DNA from: Mammaliicoccus sciuri
GTDB taxonomy: Bacteria; Bacillota; Bacilli; Staphylococcales; Staphylococcaceae
Assembly: GCF_002901825.1 (NCBI RefSeq)
Contig: NZ_PPQD01000018.1
Coordinates: forward strand, 302,894 to 366,893
Length of the DNA: 64,000 bases
Direction of reading: 5' to 3'
How positions within the stretch are numbered: the stretch's first letter is position 1; every line of letters starts with the position of its first letter. The notes beneath the pieces were generated by a model that saw only the letters and a program-made list of their open reading frames with translations, did no database searches and was not told the DNA's origin. Shown here piece by piece: positions 34,607 through 43,127 of the stretch. Position numbers and translations under genes: made by a program.

Positions 34607-35290
34607 TTATACTTCAGTTAATGCATTATTAAAGTCTGCTATCATTTTGTGCCATGCTTCGTCAATACGTTCATCTAAACCGAATAGCCCGCTTCTTCCC
34701 AATATATAAATATCTGGATTGGCTTTTTGAATTTTACTAAATGTCTTTTTATTTGAAGAACCATCCATTTCAATTAAATATTTGTATTGATGTTCATCTC
34801 TTAACTTTCTTAATTCTACTATTTTATCTAATGTTTCATCGATAAATTTTTCTCCAGCAAACCCTGGGTCAACGGTCATAATTGTGATCTTATCTAAATA
34901 TTGAATATATGGTTTAATCACTTCAATGGGTGTTTCTGGATTTAATACGACCCCTACTTTTTTACCTTGATCATGAATCTTATGAATCAATCGGTAAGCG
35001 ACACCATTGACGACTTCTGCATGTATACATATATAATCTGTATCTACTTTTAATAATTCATCCACCCAAAATGAAGGCTCCATGACCATTAAATGTGCAG
35101 AAATGGGTACGTCAGAAATTTTCTTAACTTGTTCAATAAACCAAGGTGAAAGTGTAATATTCGGGACATAATGACCGTCCATAATATCTATATGATAAGA
35201 TTCTACGTGCTGATTCAAAAATGTAATCTGCTCGCTAAATTTATCTAAGTCCATCGTCATTAATGATGGTGAAAACTTTACATTCTCCAT
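34607..35290 (-). CDS. alsE: D-allulose-6-phosphate 3-epimerase (AlsE-like)
   Basis: This ribulose-phosphate-epimerase-fold TIM barrel has 227 residues. Its landmarks are KFSPSLMTMDLDKF, the metal ligands in YHIDIMDGHYVPNITLSP, the acidic DKITIMTVDPGFAGEKFI and IEMDGSS, and the ending ILGRSGLFGLDERIDEAW. These follow E. coli AlsE as I remember it more closely than ribulose-5-phosphate epimerase. AlsE converts D-allulose-6-phosphate to fructose-6-phosphate. It is the last gene of a fructose-type PTS operon, so the PTS would deliver the phosphorylated ketose. Confidence 0.82.
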   Translation of the reverse strand: MENVKFSPSLMTMDLDKFSEQITFLNQHVESYHIDIMDGHYVPNITLSPWFIEQVKKISDVPISAHLMVMEPSFWVDELLKVDTDYICIHAEVVNGVAYRLIHKIHDQGKKVGVVLNPETPIEVIKPYIQYLDKITIMTVDPGFAGEKFIDETLDKIVELRKLRDEHQYKYLIEMDGSSNKKTFSKIQKANPDIYILGRSGLFGLDERIDEAWHKMIADFNNALTEV

Positions 35291-35304
35291 ATGTTAAACC
35301 TCCA

Positions 35305-36405
35305 TTAGTATACTTTAATATCGCCTAATTCTATGTCATCTTCTTCGATTTCATCGACCATTTCTTCTGATTCATTTACAGGTTTTTTAAGTAGCACAAG
35401 TACTAGAGCCGTAACAATAACATTTGCTACGATAGCGATGACGAAACCTAATGGCTGAGACATTGTTGGAATTGCCAACATGCCACCAAACGGTACTTTC
35501 GAGTCAGCGTTCATCACCATTGAAATCGCGCCACCTACTGCACCACCGATTCCTGTAGCAATAACACATCTAATAATGTCATTTAAAACAATCGGTAAGA
35601 CGCCTTCTACAATTTCAATAATCCCCATTGGGAATGCTGTTTTTAATGTTTCTACTTCTACTTTTTTATAAATATTTTTACGCATTAATCTTCCAATCCA
35701 ATATGCAAATGCGAATCCAATTGGTGTAGCTGTGTTAACGACAATCAATGCTGTTATAGGTTCATGAATACCTTGTGCTTGTAAAGTTAATACAAATGCA
35801 AATACTGTCTTATTAATTGGACCACCATAATCGACACTTGCTAATACTCCGATGATAATGCCATAAATTAATTTAGAAGTACCGCTGAGTGATTGCAAAT
35901 ACTCCGTTAAAATATGCGTAAATTGTGTAATTGGCGCGCCGATTACATAGACCATAATAAGCCCACCTATAAGTGAAGCGATAAATGGAATTACAAGCAT
36001 GGGCATTAAGCCTTTTGCCCAATTTGGCATTTTGATATATTTAATAATTAATACAACAAGATAACCTGCCAAGAAGCCACCTATTAAACCTCCGATAAAA
36101 CCTGATCCAACTGCATTAGCTGTTAAACCAATAACGAGTCCAGGTGCTATACCCGGCTTATCAGCAATTGAATAAGCGATACCTGTTGCAATAACGACTG
36201 GTAACATACCCAGTCCAGCTCCACCAAGTGTTGCAAGTACATCCCAGAATGAATAGCCAGTCTTCGTTAAATCTGTTGATGAATCTCCGCCTAACGCCAT
36301 CCCAATTGCGATCATGAATCCCGCTCCACATACAACTGGAATTAAATAAGATATTGCCGTAAGTAAATGACCTTTTAAATTCAACTGATTAAAAAATGTT
36401 TTCAC
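35305..36405 (-). CDS. PTS EIIC, fructose family
   Basis: This 366-residue membrane permease has about nine to ten segments and opens KGHLLTAISYLIPVVCGAGFM, the fructose-type EIIC entry. PGIAPGLVIGLTANAVGSGFIGGLIGGFLAGY near residue 80 (key part PGLVIG...GFIGGL) and YGGPINKTVFAF near residue 192 are family hallmarks. An acidic tail (EEMVDEIEEDDIELGD) is unusual but short. It follows the EIIA gene by 16 bases and precedes alsE by 14, consistent with a ketose substrate such as D-allulose. Confidence 0.88.
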   Translation of the reverse strand: MKTFFNQLNLKGHLLTAISYLIPVVCGAGFMIAIGMALGGDSSTDLTKTGYSFWDVLATLGGAGLGMLPVVIATGIAYSIADKPGIAPGLVIGLTANAVGSGFIGGLIGGFLAGYLVVLIIKYIKMPNWAKGLMPMLVIPFIASLIGGLIMVYVIGAPITQFTHILTEYLQSLSGTSKLIYGIIIGVLASVDYGGPINKTVFAFVLTLQAQGIHEPITALIVVNTATPIGFAFAYWIGRLMRKNIYKKVEVETLKTAFPMGIIEIVEGVLPIVLNDIIRCVIATGIGGAVGGAISMVMNADSKVPFGGMLAIPTMSQPLGFVIAIVANVIVTALVLVLLKKPVNESEEMVDEIEEDDIELGDIKVY

Positions 36406-36421
36406 GTTATCTCCCCCTTTG

Positions 36422-36874
36422 TTAGTTAGATAAAATTGCTACAACTTCTGTTTTATTTTTAGAATTTAATAATTGTTCAATCACTTCATCATTACTCAAC
36501 TTTCTTGCGATTAATGATAAGAGTTTCAAATGTTCTTTAGAATTGTCGTTATCTTCACCAACTGCAAGTAAAATAACGACTTTCGCACCTGTATCATCTA
36601 AAGATGGCCACTCTACTTCATCTTTTAAGACGCCAATTGCAATACCAACTTTGTTAACGCTACTACTTTTCCCATGTGGAATCGCCACAAAGTTACCAAT
36701 ACCTGTTACGCCTTCTGACTCTCTTTTATAAACCGCTTCTAAAAATGCTTCTGAATTGTCTATATATTGTTCTTTATCAAATAAATGAACGAGTGTTTCT
36801 AAAGTTTCTTCTCTATTATTTGTCTCAAGTTCTGTTAAGATTGTGTTCTCATCTAATACATCTATTAAATTCAT
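36422..36874 (-). CDS. PTS EIIA, fructose/mannitol family
   Basis: This 150-residue EIIA has the phosphohistidine in FVAIPHGKS near residue 66, within GVTGIGNFVAIPHGKSSSVN. It opens with LDENTILTELETNNREETLE, normal for the fructose/mannitol family. A GGAG site precedes the ATG. It lies between the EIIB and EIIC genes and is likely the main phosphodonor for that EIIB. A second, divergent EIIA-like gene lies two positions upstream. Confidence 0.9.
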   Translation of the reverse strand: MNLIDVLDENTILTELETNNREETLETLVHLFDKEQYIDNSEAFLEAVYKRESEGVTGIGNFVAIPHGKSSSVNKVGIAIGVLKDEVEWPSLDDTGAKVVILLAVGEDNDNSKEHLKLLSLIARKLSNDEVIEQLLNSKNKTEVVAILSN

Positions 36875-36886
36875 ATGGCATCTCCT

Positions 36887-37198
36887 TTATTGTTGTGAAA
36901 TTTGTTCGATTTTTTCTATTAATTTATTTGGAGATTTTATTGCGACATCTGTCGGTATTTCGATGACTTTTTTACCTTCAAATCTTTCTTTAGCGCTTAC
37001 CTTTACATCTACAGCAAGCAACACGATATCAGCTTGTTTTATATCTTCAGATGACAATTCATTTTCTACACCAATTGTGCCTTGTGTTTCGATTTTAATA
37101 TTATGACCTTTCTTTTTAGCTGCTTTTTCTAACTTTTCAGCTGCGATATATGTGTGTGCAATACCTACTGTACATGCACAAATACTCACGATATTCAT
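36887..37198 (-). CDS. PTS EIIB, fructose family
   Basis: This 103-residue EIIB carries the phosphocysteine in VSICACTVGIAHTYIAAEKL (Cys10 by the CTVGIAHT signature). GHNIKIETQGTIGVENELS follows, all diagnostic of the fructose family. A GGAGG site precedes the ATG. It works with the separate EIIA and EIIC proteins encoded just downstream. Confidence 0.92.
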   Translation of the reverse strand: MNIVSICACTVGIAHTYIAAEKLEKAAKKKGHNIKIETQGTIGVENELSSEDIKQADIVLLAVDVKVSAKERFEGKKVIEIPTDVAIKSPNKLIEKIEQISQQ

Positions 37199-37213
37199 AT
37201 TTCATTCCTCCAA

Positions 37214-37597
37214 TTATAATAATGATTCTACAAAGTCTTCGTCTGCTAAATTTCTCATAAATACTTGAATGTCTTGCAATACTGCTTGATCTTCTTGTGG
37301 TTTAAGATTTAGCAAAATAATCAATTTCAATGACTGGTCATGCCAATTGATAATATTTGTCTCACTTTTAATTAAAAATATTTTAGTCTTTAAAATGTTC
37401 TCACTTTGAATGTGCGGTAAAATCACTTCTGGGAAAATTTCAATATTCCCATGATGTTCTCGCTCATGTACCTCTTCAATAAAAACACTTTCAGACTGAA
37501 TGTATCGATTCTTCTTTAACTGACTACCTATTTCTTCTATGACATCTTGATACATTGTGTTAGTTGTATTAATTTCATAAAATAACGATTCATTCAT
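37214..37597 (-). CDS. Divergent PTS EIIA-like protein
   Basis: This 127-residue protein has an EIIA fold of the fructose/mannitol type. The expected active-site His is in VILPHIQSENI near residue 63, and the fold pattern MYQDVIEEIGSQLKK...FIEEVHEREHHGN matches. It lacks the usual glycine-rich VAIPHG context. The chosen ATG overlaps the end of the PRD regulator gene by eight bases, so it may act mainly as that regulator's own phosphorylation module, split off from it. This role is inferred. Confidence 0.75.
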   Translation of the reverse strand: MNESLFYEINTTNTMYQDVIEEIGSQLKKNRYIQSESVFIEEVHEREHHGNIEIFPEVILPHIQSENILKTKIFLIKSETNIINWHDQSLKLIILLNLKPQEDQAVLQDIQVFMRNLADEDFVESLL

Positions 37598-39074
37598 TGT
37601 GATCACCTAACATTTCTATCATCTTTCGCAATTTGATTTGATCATTCTTATTAAACATTGCGCTGATGACTACGATTGGAATTTGCTTTACTTCAGGTAT
37701 ATGAACAGTTGAAATAATCAAATCTATTTTATGCAAGTCATCTTCTTGTAAATCAAAAGAAGATTTAACATCTACAATCTCAATTTCAGGTACATTTCTG
37801 TCTATTTTTGTTTTCAATAATTCAGAAGTACCTATGCCTGTAGTACATGTAATCAGTGTTTGTATTTTCTTCGGATTTCTCTCAAGTTCTTTCGCAAAAT
37901 ACAATGTTAAAAAGCCTATCTCATCGTCATTCATCTTTTTAATATGATACGTTTCAGAAATTTGATCTGAAATCTGTCGAATAACTGTAAATACATGTGG
38001 ATATTCAATTTTAATTTGTTCTATTAAAGCATTTCTAACATTTAACCCATGTTCAATTCGATTTAGCATCGGTTTAATATGTTTAAGAAGTTGTTGCTCT
38101 AAATCAATATTTTTAAATGATTGATTTAATTCCTGACTCGCACCATCTATCAATGCATTTGTTATATCGATGACTCCTTGTGAATATTGCATGTCTTCTT
38201 GATTATGCTGAACATTTTGCGTTTCAAATCTAGAAGAAATGAGATATTCAAACAAATAAATTCGTTCATTTTCAGGTAATTGAGTATGAAGATATTGTTC
38301 AACATTGCCAATAATCATGTCACTCATTCTATAAAATGATTGATACTCATTTTTTAACTTTATCAATTCAGCTGTCTTTCTATCTTTGTCTTGTTTAATC
38401 ACACCTCTTTTTCTAAAGCGCATGATCAAGATATATAAATGAGAGAAAATGTTCACATTATAAGGATAAGGAATAATCATATCTTTATAATTCTCAATCT
38501 TATTAATTTGTTCTTGAACAAAATGTGCATCTTTATCTTCATTTTGATCGATAACATTATATGCAGAGAAATTAGACAGTTGCCCATCTCCAATAAGTTC
38601 TAACAATGCATTTCGAATATCACTTTCATCACCGTTTATAGATAAATGACGATTCTTTCTTTCTAAATTTAAATTAAAACGTTTTAACATCTCTTCAATT
38701 TTTTTCTCATCTGTGTTCAGAACACTCTCAGAAATATAATAACGTTCGATAATATTAAAGATAGATATCGATTTAGGGGAGATTAATAATAAATCTTTTA
38801 TCATCATATTTCGTCTTTCAATAGGAGAAAACAAATCATTTTGATAAAGTTGCCCCGTTTCGAGCTGTTCAATATATTCTTTATCATCAATACGATAGCC
38901 CTTACCTTTTTCAGATATAATAAGAGGCTCTTTATAATAATCATTTATACGTTTAACAAGTCGATAAATCGTTTTAGTAGAAACATCTAGATGTTTAGCC
39001 AATCGATTTGAATCGACAAATGAATGCGCATTTAATAAGTAATGAATTAACTTCTCTTGATTATCACCTTCCAT
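37590..39074 (-). CDS. PRD-domain transcriptional activator of the ketose PTS operon
   Basis: This BglG/LicR-type activator has 494 residues. The helix-turn-helix SNRLAKHLDVSTKTIYRLVK lies near residues 22-41. PRD-like helical domains occupy about 190-400, with FLTLYFAKELERNP. A C-terminal EIIB-like domain has TLITCTTGIGTSELLKTKI with its Cys near residue 410. Unlike the cellobiose-operon regulator it has no fused EIIA; the next gene encodes a free EIIA-like protein overlapping its stop. As the first gene of the operon it probably activates it when its PTS substrate is present. Confidence 0.86.
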   Translation of the reverse strand: MEGDNQEKLIHYLLNAHSFVDSNRLAKHLDVSTKTIYRLVKRINDYYKEPLIISEKGKGYRIDDKEYIEQLETGQLYQNDLFSPIERRNMMIKDLLLISPKSISIFNIIERYYISESVLNTDEKKIEEMLKRFNLNLERKNRHLSINGDESDIRNALLELIGDGQLSNFSAYNVIDQNEDKDAHFVQEQINKIENYKDMIIPYPYNVNIFSHLYILIMRFRKRGVIKQDKDRKTAELIKLKNEYQSFYRMSDMIIGNVEQYLHTQLPENERIYLFEYLISSRFETQNVQHNQEDMQYSQGVIDITNALIDGASQELNQSFKNIDLEQQLLKHIKPMLNRIEHGLNVRNALIEQIKIEYPHVFTVIRQISDQISETYHIKKMNDDEIGFLTLYFAKELERNPKKIQTLITCTTGIGTSELLKTKIDRNVPEIEIVDVKSSFDLQEDDLHKIDLIISTVHIPEVKQIPIVVISAMFNKNDQIKLRKMIEMLGDHNE

Positions 39075-39117
39075 GACTTTTACAACCTCCCTGTAGCTTT
39101 ATCATAAAACAAATATA

Positions 39118-39131
39118 TGTAAGCGTTTTAC
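39118..39131. promoter_or_regulatory. Weak cre-like site upstream of the ketose PTS operon
   Basis: TGTAAGCGTTTTAC matches 12 of 14 cre positions, failing at the last two. It lies about 45 bases upstream of the PRD regulator, a plausible place for catabolite repression. Confidence 0.35.
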
Positions 39132-39262
39132 TTTTGTTTGTCCATTACAATAGACATTAAAATATCATTCATTATAAACTATCGCGTTACTAAAGTAATG
39201 AATTAACTTCTTTTACACTTCTACATCTGTAAAAAGCCTGCATACCAATTAAAATTGCGCAC

Positions 39263-39300
39263 AAAAAAACTCACTTTAACAAAATTGCTAAAATGAGTTT
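39263..39300 (-). terminator. Intrinsic terminator of the sugar-acid operon
   Basis: AAACTCA-CTTTA and TAAAA-TGAGTTT pair with a short interruption and are followed on the minus strand by seven T's. It lies five bases past the stop of the last operon gene. Confidence 0.8.
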
Positions 39301-39304
39301 AAAA

Positions 39305-40309
39305 TTATAGTTCTATAAGTGTTTTGTTCGTTTGAAACTGCTCTTGCTCAAAAAATTCTGGGACATCTCCGAATTTAATATGTTTAGTAAAATAGCTTTC
39401 TTGTATTTTACCTTGTCTAATTTGCTCAATTACAAATTCAAAATCATCTAATGTCGCATTTCTACTTCCCATAAGTGTTATTTCTTTAGCATGAAAATCT
39501 GGGTCTACAAATTCAATCGTGTCTTTAACTAAACCGACATAGACTATTTTACCGCCATGATTAACGTAATTAAATGCTTGTTCCATAGACTTCTTGTTAC
39601 CAGTTGCATCAAACACAACTGTTGGATATTCATTATCATTTACTGAAAGAATGTCATCAATAATGGAAGGACTAACTACTATAGTTTCATCACACTCCGA
39701 CCATTCTTTACAAAATTCTAATCTTTCAGCACTAAGATCAACTACAATAACCTTCGCACCTTTTAATTTAGAGAAACGAGCAACGCCTAAACCTATCGGA
39801 CCAGCTCCAACAACCAATACTGTTTCACCTGATTGAACATCTGCTCTATTAACGCCATGTGCACCAATACTTAAAGGTTCAATCATAGCAGACATATGAA
39901 TCGGTAAATCATTAACTTTAATCACATTTTGAGCTGGAACTGATAAATATTCTGTCATACCTCCATCACTATGTACACCGATTACTTCTATGTTCTGGCA
40001 ACAATTCGTCTTATTATTACGACAAGCTAAACATTTTCCACAATGGACATAAGGTATGATTGTGACTTTATCATCTTTCGAAATATCTTCAACATTTTTC
40101 CCAATCTCTTTAACGATCCCTGACAATTCATGTCCTAATATTCTAGGATATTCAAAAAATGGCTGATTACCACCATATGCATGAATATCTGTTCCACATA
40201 TTCCAATATGTTTTACATTAATTAATATATGATCATCTTCTATGAAGATTTGTTCTTTAGTTTCTTGAATAATCATTTTCCCAGGTTCTTCACAAACAAT
40301 TGATTTCAT
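39305..40309 (-). CDS. Zinc-dependent alcohol dehydrogenase, probable L-galactonate 5-dehydrogenase (LgoD-like)
   Basis: This medium-chain zinc dehydrogenase has 334 residues. The catalytic zinc site is GICGTDIHAYGGNQPFFEYP with GHELSG. The structural zinc loop is CGKCLACRNNKTNCCQN near residue 95. The Rossmann motif is VLVVGAGPIGLG near residue 165. GNQPFF, VIPYV-C, TNCC, GVH-DGG and the LMGSRNAT segment follow E. coli LgoD (YjjN) as I remember it. LgoD oxidises L-galactonate to D-tagaturonate, exactly the substrate of UxaE, which the adjacent gene encodes. It is the last gene of the sugar-acid operon. Substrate is inferred from family and context, not proven. Confidence 0.72.
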   Translation of the reverse strand: MKSIVCEEPGKMIIQETKEQIFIEDDHILINVKHIGICGTDIHAYGGNQPFFEYPRILGHELSGIVKEIGKNVEDISKDDKVTIIPYVHCGKCLACRNNKTNCCQNIEVIGVHSDGGMTEYLSVPAQNVIKVNDLPIHMSAMIEPLSIGAHGVNRADVQSGETVLVVGAGPIGLGVARFSKLKGAKVIVVDLSAERLEFCKEWSECDETIVVSPSIIDDILSVNDNEYPTVVFDATGNKKSMEQAFNYVNHGGKIVYVGLVKDTIEFVDPDFHAKEITLMGSRNATLDDFEFVIEQIRQGKIQESYFTKHIKFGDVPEFFEQEQFQTNKTLIEL

Positions 40310-40330
40310 ATTATACACTTTCTTTCATTT

Positions 40331-41830
40331 TTATTTTGAATTAAAGTTCAATAGTTCCAAATGTTTACCAATATGATTTTTAAGCAATTCAGCATATTCA
40401 TCTTCATATTTTACTAAAACGGCATATATATCATCTTTAAAAATATAGTGACCATTATCATTTTTAACAGTCAGAAGTAACCCATATGAGACATGTAGGA
40501 GTTGTCTCGCATTATCATCTTCTAAATAAGATTGATATTGCGTTTCAGTTAATTGCTCAATTGGCTTTATATCTTCAATATTAGGCGTGATGTGATAATA
40601 TTTTTGCGTTATCGCAAAATGATCCAAAGCATATTGATGTATATTCCTATATAGATTCGGTTCATGTATGGCTATTAAGCGCACAGCTTCTAACCAGTTA
40701 GTACCTGCTGTTTTTAGATGGAAACGTTTATGCGTCTTTTCACTTATTAAAGGAAATACAGAAAATTTATCACTACCTGAGTGAATGCTTAATTTATATT
40801 TAAAATAATCTGCAATATAAGCATGTACTTCAAGTTCTTGTTCAAACTGAGCAATATCACCAATATAATCTATACCTTTTTGAAATTCTCCACAAAACCT
40901 TGGTGCTAAACTCGTCACTTGCACGTCTTGATCATATAATTCCTTTGATACGAAAAAGTGATCAAAAGGTGTTGTAATAGTCATTGTTTCATCAATAGAA
41001 ATTTCAAAATCAATATCTCTATCTAAAGGCTCGATGTAAGTTTTGTATATATAAACCATGTATTCGATTGCTTTATGATAAACGACAACAACTTTCATAA
41101 GTTCATGTTTATCAAACACCAAATCATTATGTTCGATTTGATAAGACTTACCTAAGTACTTATCTTCATAGTATTGCTTTATCTCTTGATTAAACGGTTG
41201 ATAGGCAGCTTCTACTTCATCATGATTGTCTAAATCAACATCATTTCTAATGTAATCAGAACAATCTAAAGTTAACATCGAAATACCGAGCTCTAATTCA
41301 TGTTTAATATCGCTTTCTTCTTTAAGATGATCACCATCTGCACCGTAACCATCTGTATAACCTGCTTGTATAACACTGTAAGCTGCTGAGTCGATAACAT
41401 CTTCCATTTTTCGATTTGTTAAATCTAATTCTCGAATACTTTGTTGTGCAAAAATAGGTCTCATTTTAGAAGTTCGTACTGCTTCAACATGGCCAGGTGT
41501 CGCAAGACCTAATCTATCACCTAAACCTATCGTTGTTTCATTCTGACCAAATGCTCGCGGTTTTGTAAATTCAAAATATTGATTTAACACTAATCTATTT
41601 TCATGAGTTAATGGGCACAATTTAGCATCATTACCATATTCTTCACCATTAATATCTTGAAATAAATGATCATTACCAACTGCTAATAAATACTTTTCGT
41701 TTTCAGCTTTAATCATGATAATACTTGTATTTTTTTCTTTAAATAGAGATTTTTTATATACTTTTATGATTTCTGATTCTGGTAATTCATCTTTTTTCAC
41801 AGAAGAAATAATCTGATGTAATCCTTCCAT
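40331..41830 (-). CDS. uxaE: Tagaturonate epimerase UxaE
   Basis: This protein of about 499 residues belongs to the tagaturonate epimerase family, which converts D-tagaturonate to D-fructuronate. Characteristic stretches are GLGDRLGLATPGHVEAVR near residue 105, FAQQSIRELDLTNR, VIQAGYTDGYGADGDHLK near residue 155 and HSGSDKFSVFPLISEKTHKR near residue 325. The chosen ATG follows GGATGG; an ATG four codons upstream is too close to it. It lies between the LgoD-like and transporter genes. UxaE lets organisms lacking UxaB/UxaA send tagaturonate into the mannonate branch, and neither uxaA nor uxaB is present here. Confidence 0.85.
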   Translation of the reverse strand: MEGLHQIISSVKKDELPESEIIKVYKKSLFKEKNTSIIMIKAENEKYLLAVGNDHLFQDINGEEYGNDAKLCPLTHENRLVLNQYFEFTKPRAFGQNETTIGLGDRLGLATPGHVEAVRTSKMRPIFAQQSIRELDLTNRKMEDVIDSAAYSVIQAGYTDGYGADGDHLKEESDIKHELELGISMLTLDCSDYIRNDVDLDNHDEVEAAYQPFNQEIKQYYEDKYLGKSYQIEHNDLVFDKHELMKVVVVYHKAIEYMVYIYKTYIEPLDRDIDFEISIDETMTITTPFDHFFVSKELYDQDVQVTSLAPRFCGEFQKGIDYIGDIAQFEQELEVHAYIADYFKYKLSIHSGSDKFSVFPLISEKTHKRFHLKTAGTNWLEAVRLIAIHEPNLYRNIHQYALDHFAITQKYYHITPNIEDIKPIEQLTETQYQSYLEDDNARQLLHVSYGLLLTVKNDNGHYIFKDDIYAVLVKYEDEYAELLKNHIGKHLELLNFNSK

Positions 41831-41855
41831 TATTTCACCCATCCTTTACTCGATT

Positions 41856-43103
41856 TTATACGCTTTCAGGTTTTACAATTGGTTTAACAAAGAATATAAC
41901 GGCGATAGAAGCTATCACTGCTAATCCACCTGCAAGTAGAAAGGCAGCTGTGTATGTTCCTGTTGTTTGAATAATATAACCTGTAATAGTTGGACCAACA
42001 ATACCAGCAGTATTTGCTAATAAATGCATAAAACCACCAACAGATCCAACATTATTACTATCTACAACATCCTGTACAATCGCCCAATAAATTGCGCCTG
42101 TTAAATATAAGAATAAAACAGATAAGGCAACTAACGTTACAGCACCCGCAGTTGTTGTGACTATTCCCGAAATACCGATACACACAGCTGAAAGGAATAA
42201 ACAAACAACTAGGACAACTTTTCTAGAGAAAAGCACACCTTTTTGAACAGTATGTTTATAAACAAAGTCTGATACTATACCACTCATTGCTAATCCTAAA
42301 AATCCTAAAACCCATGGTATGACAGTAATTAAACTCATGTTTTCTATACTTAAGTTTCGAGCATCAACTAAATAACTTGGGAACCATGTTAAGAAGAAGA
42401 ATAAAATATAGTTATAAGCAAAGAAAGCAAATGCTGTAAAGAGCACAGTTGGATTCTTTAAATAATATCCTAATTTAAATGTAGTAACTGGTGCTATATC
42501 TGCTTTTTCATCAATTTTAGTTTCTTCAATATAATCTGGTTTTTCTTTCGCAAAGAACCACCAAGATATAGCCCAAATTAAACCAATGACCATAATAGCT
42601 ACGAAAGATACTCTCCAACCTAAATGTAAAGCGATATATCCAACTATCGGACCTGAAATAGCACCACCAAGAGGTGTACCACTGTTTGCTAGTCCTACAG
42701 CTGTTGCACGTTTTGAAGGTGGATACCAGTTATTGACCATCTTATTAATCGTTGCACTTAATGGACCTTCACCCATTCCAAACAATATTCGGACAATAAA
42801 TAAACTTACAAATCCGACTACTAAAACAATCGCACCACTAAATAGTGACCAAACAATCATTGCAACAAACAATGTGATTTTTGCACCAAATTTATCAGAA
42901 GCTACACCACCGACAAAGTTGAAAATTGCATAACCAATTGAAAAACTACTAAAAATAATACCCATTTGACCTGGTGTTAATTTTAAATCCTCTTGTATAA
43001 ATGGTGCTGCTACTGAAAGTGCAGAACGATCTAAATAATTGATAACACCCGCTAAAAATAGAAATATTAAAATAATCTTGCCATTTCTACCTATTTTTCC
43101 CAT
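41856..43103 (-). CDS. MFS sugar-acid transporter (ACS family, ExuT/LgoT-like)
   Basis: This 12-segment major facilitator of the anion:cation symporter family has 415 residues. INYLDRSALSVAAPFIQEDL near residue 21 is the family start. GGVASDKFGAKI near residue 62 and GEGPLSATINKMVNNWYPPS near residue 111 are the loop motifs. The end shows QTTGTYTAAFLLAGG. The family carries hexuronates, hexonates and galactonates with protons. The AAGGGGA start is clear. Context predicts L-galactonate, L-gulonate or a hexuronate as substrate. Confidence 0.82.
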   Translation of the reverse strand: MGKIGRNGKIILIFLFLAGVINYLDRSALSVAAPFIQEDLKLTPGQMGIIFSSFSIGYAIFNFVGGVASDKFGAKITLFVAMIVWSLFSGAIVLVVGFVSLFIVRILFGMGEGPLSATINKMVNNWYPPSKRATAVGLANSGTPLGGAISGPIVGYIALHLGWRVSFVAIMVIGLIWAISWWFFAKEKPDYIEETKIDEKADIAPVTTFKLGYYLKNPTVLFTAFAFFAYNYILFFFLTWFPSYLVDARNLSIENMSLITVIPWVLGFLGLAMSGIVSDFVYKHTVQKGVLFSRKVVLVVCLFLSAVCIGISGIVTTTAGAVTLVALSVLFLYLTGAIYWAIVQDVVDSNNVGSVGGFMHLLANTAGIVGPTITGYIIQTTGTYTAAFLLAGGLAVIASIAVIFFVKPIVKPESV

Positions 43104-43127
43104 GCTTCAATCCCCTTTATATGTTTA

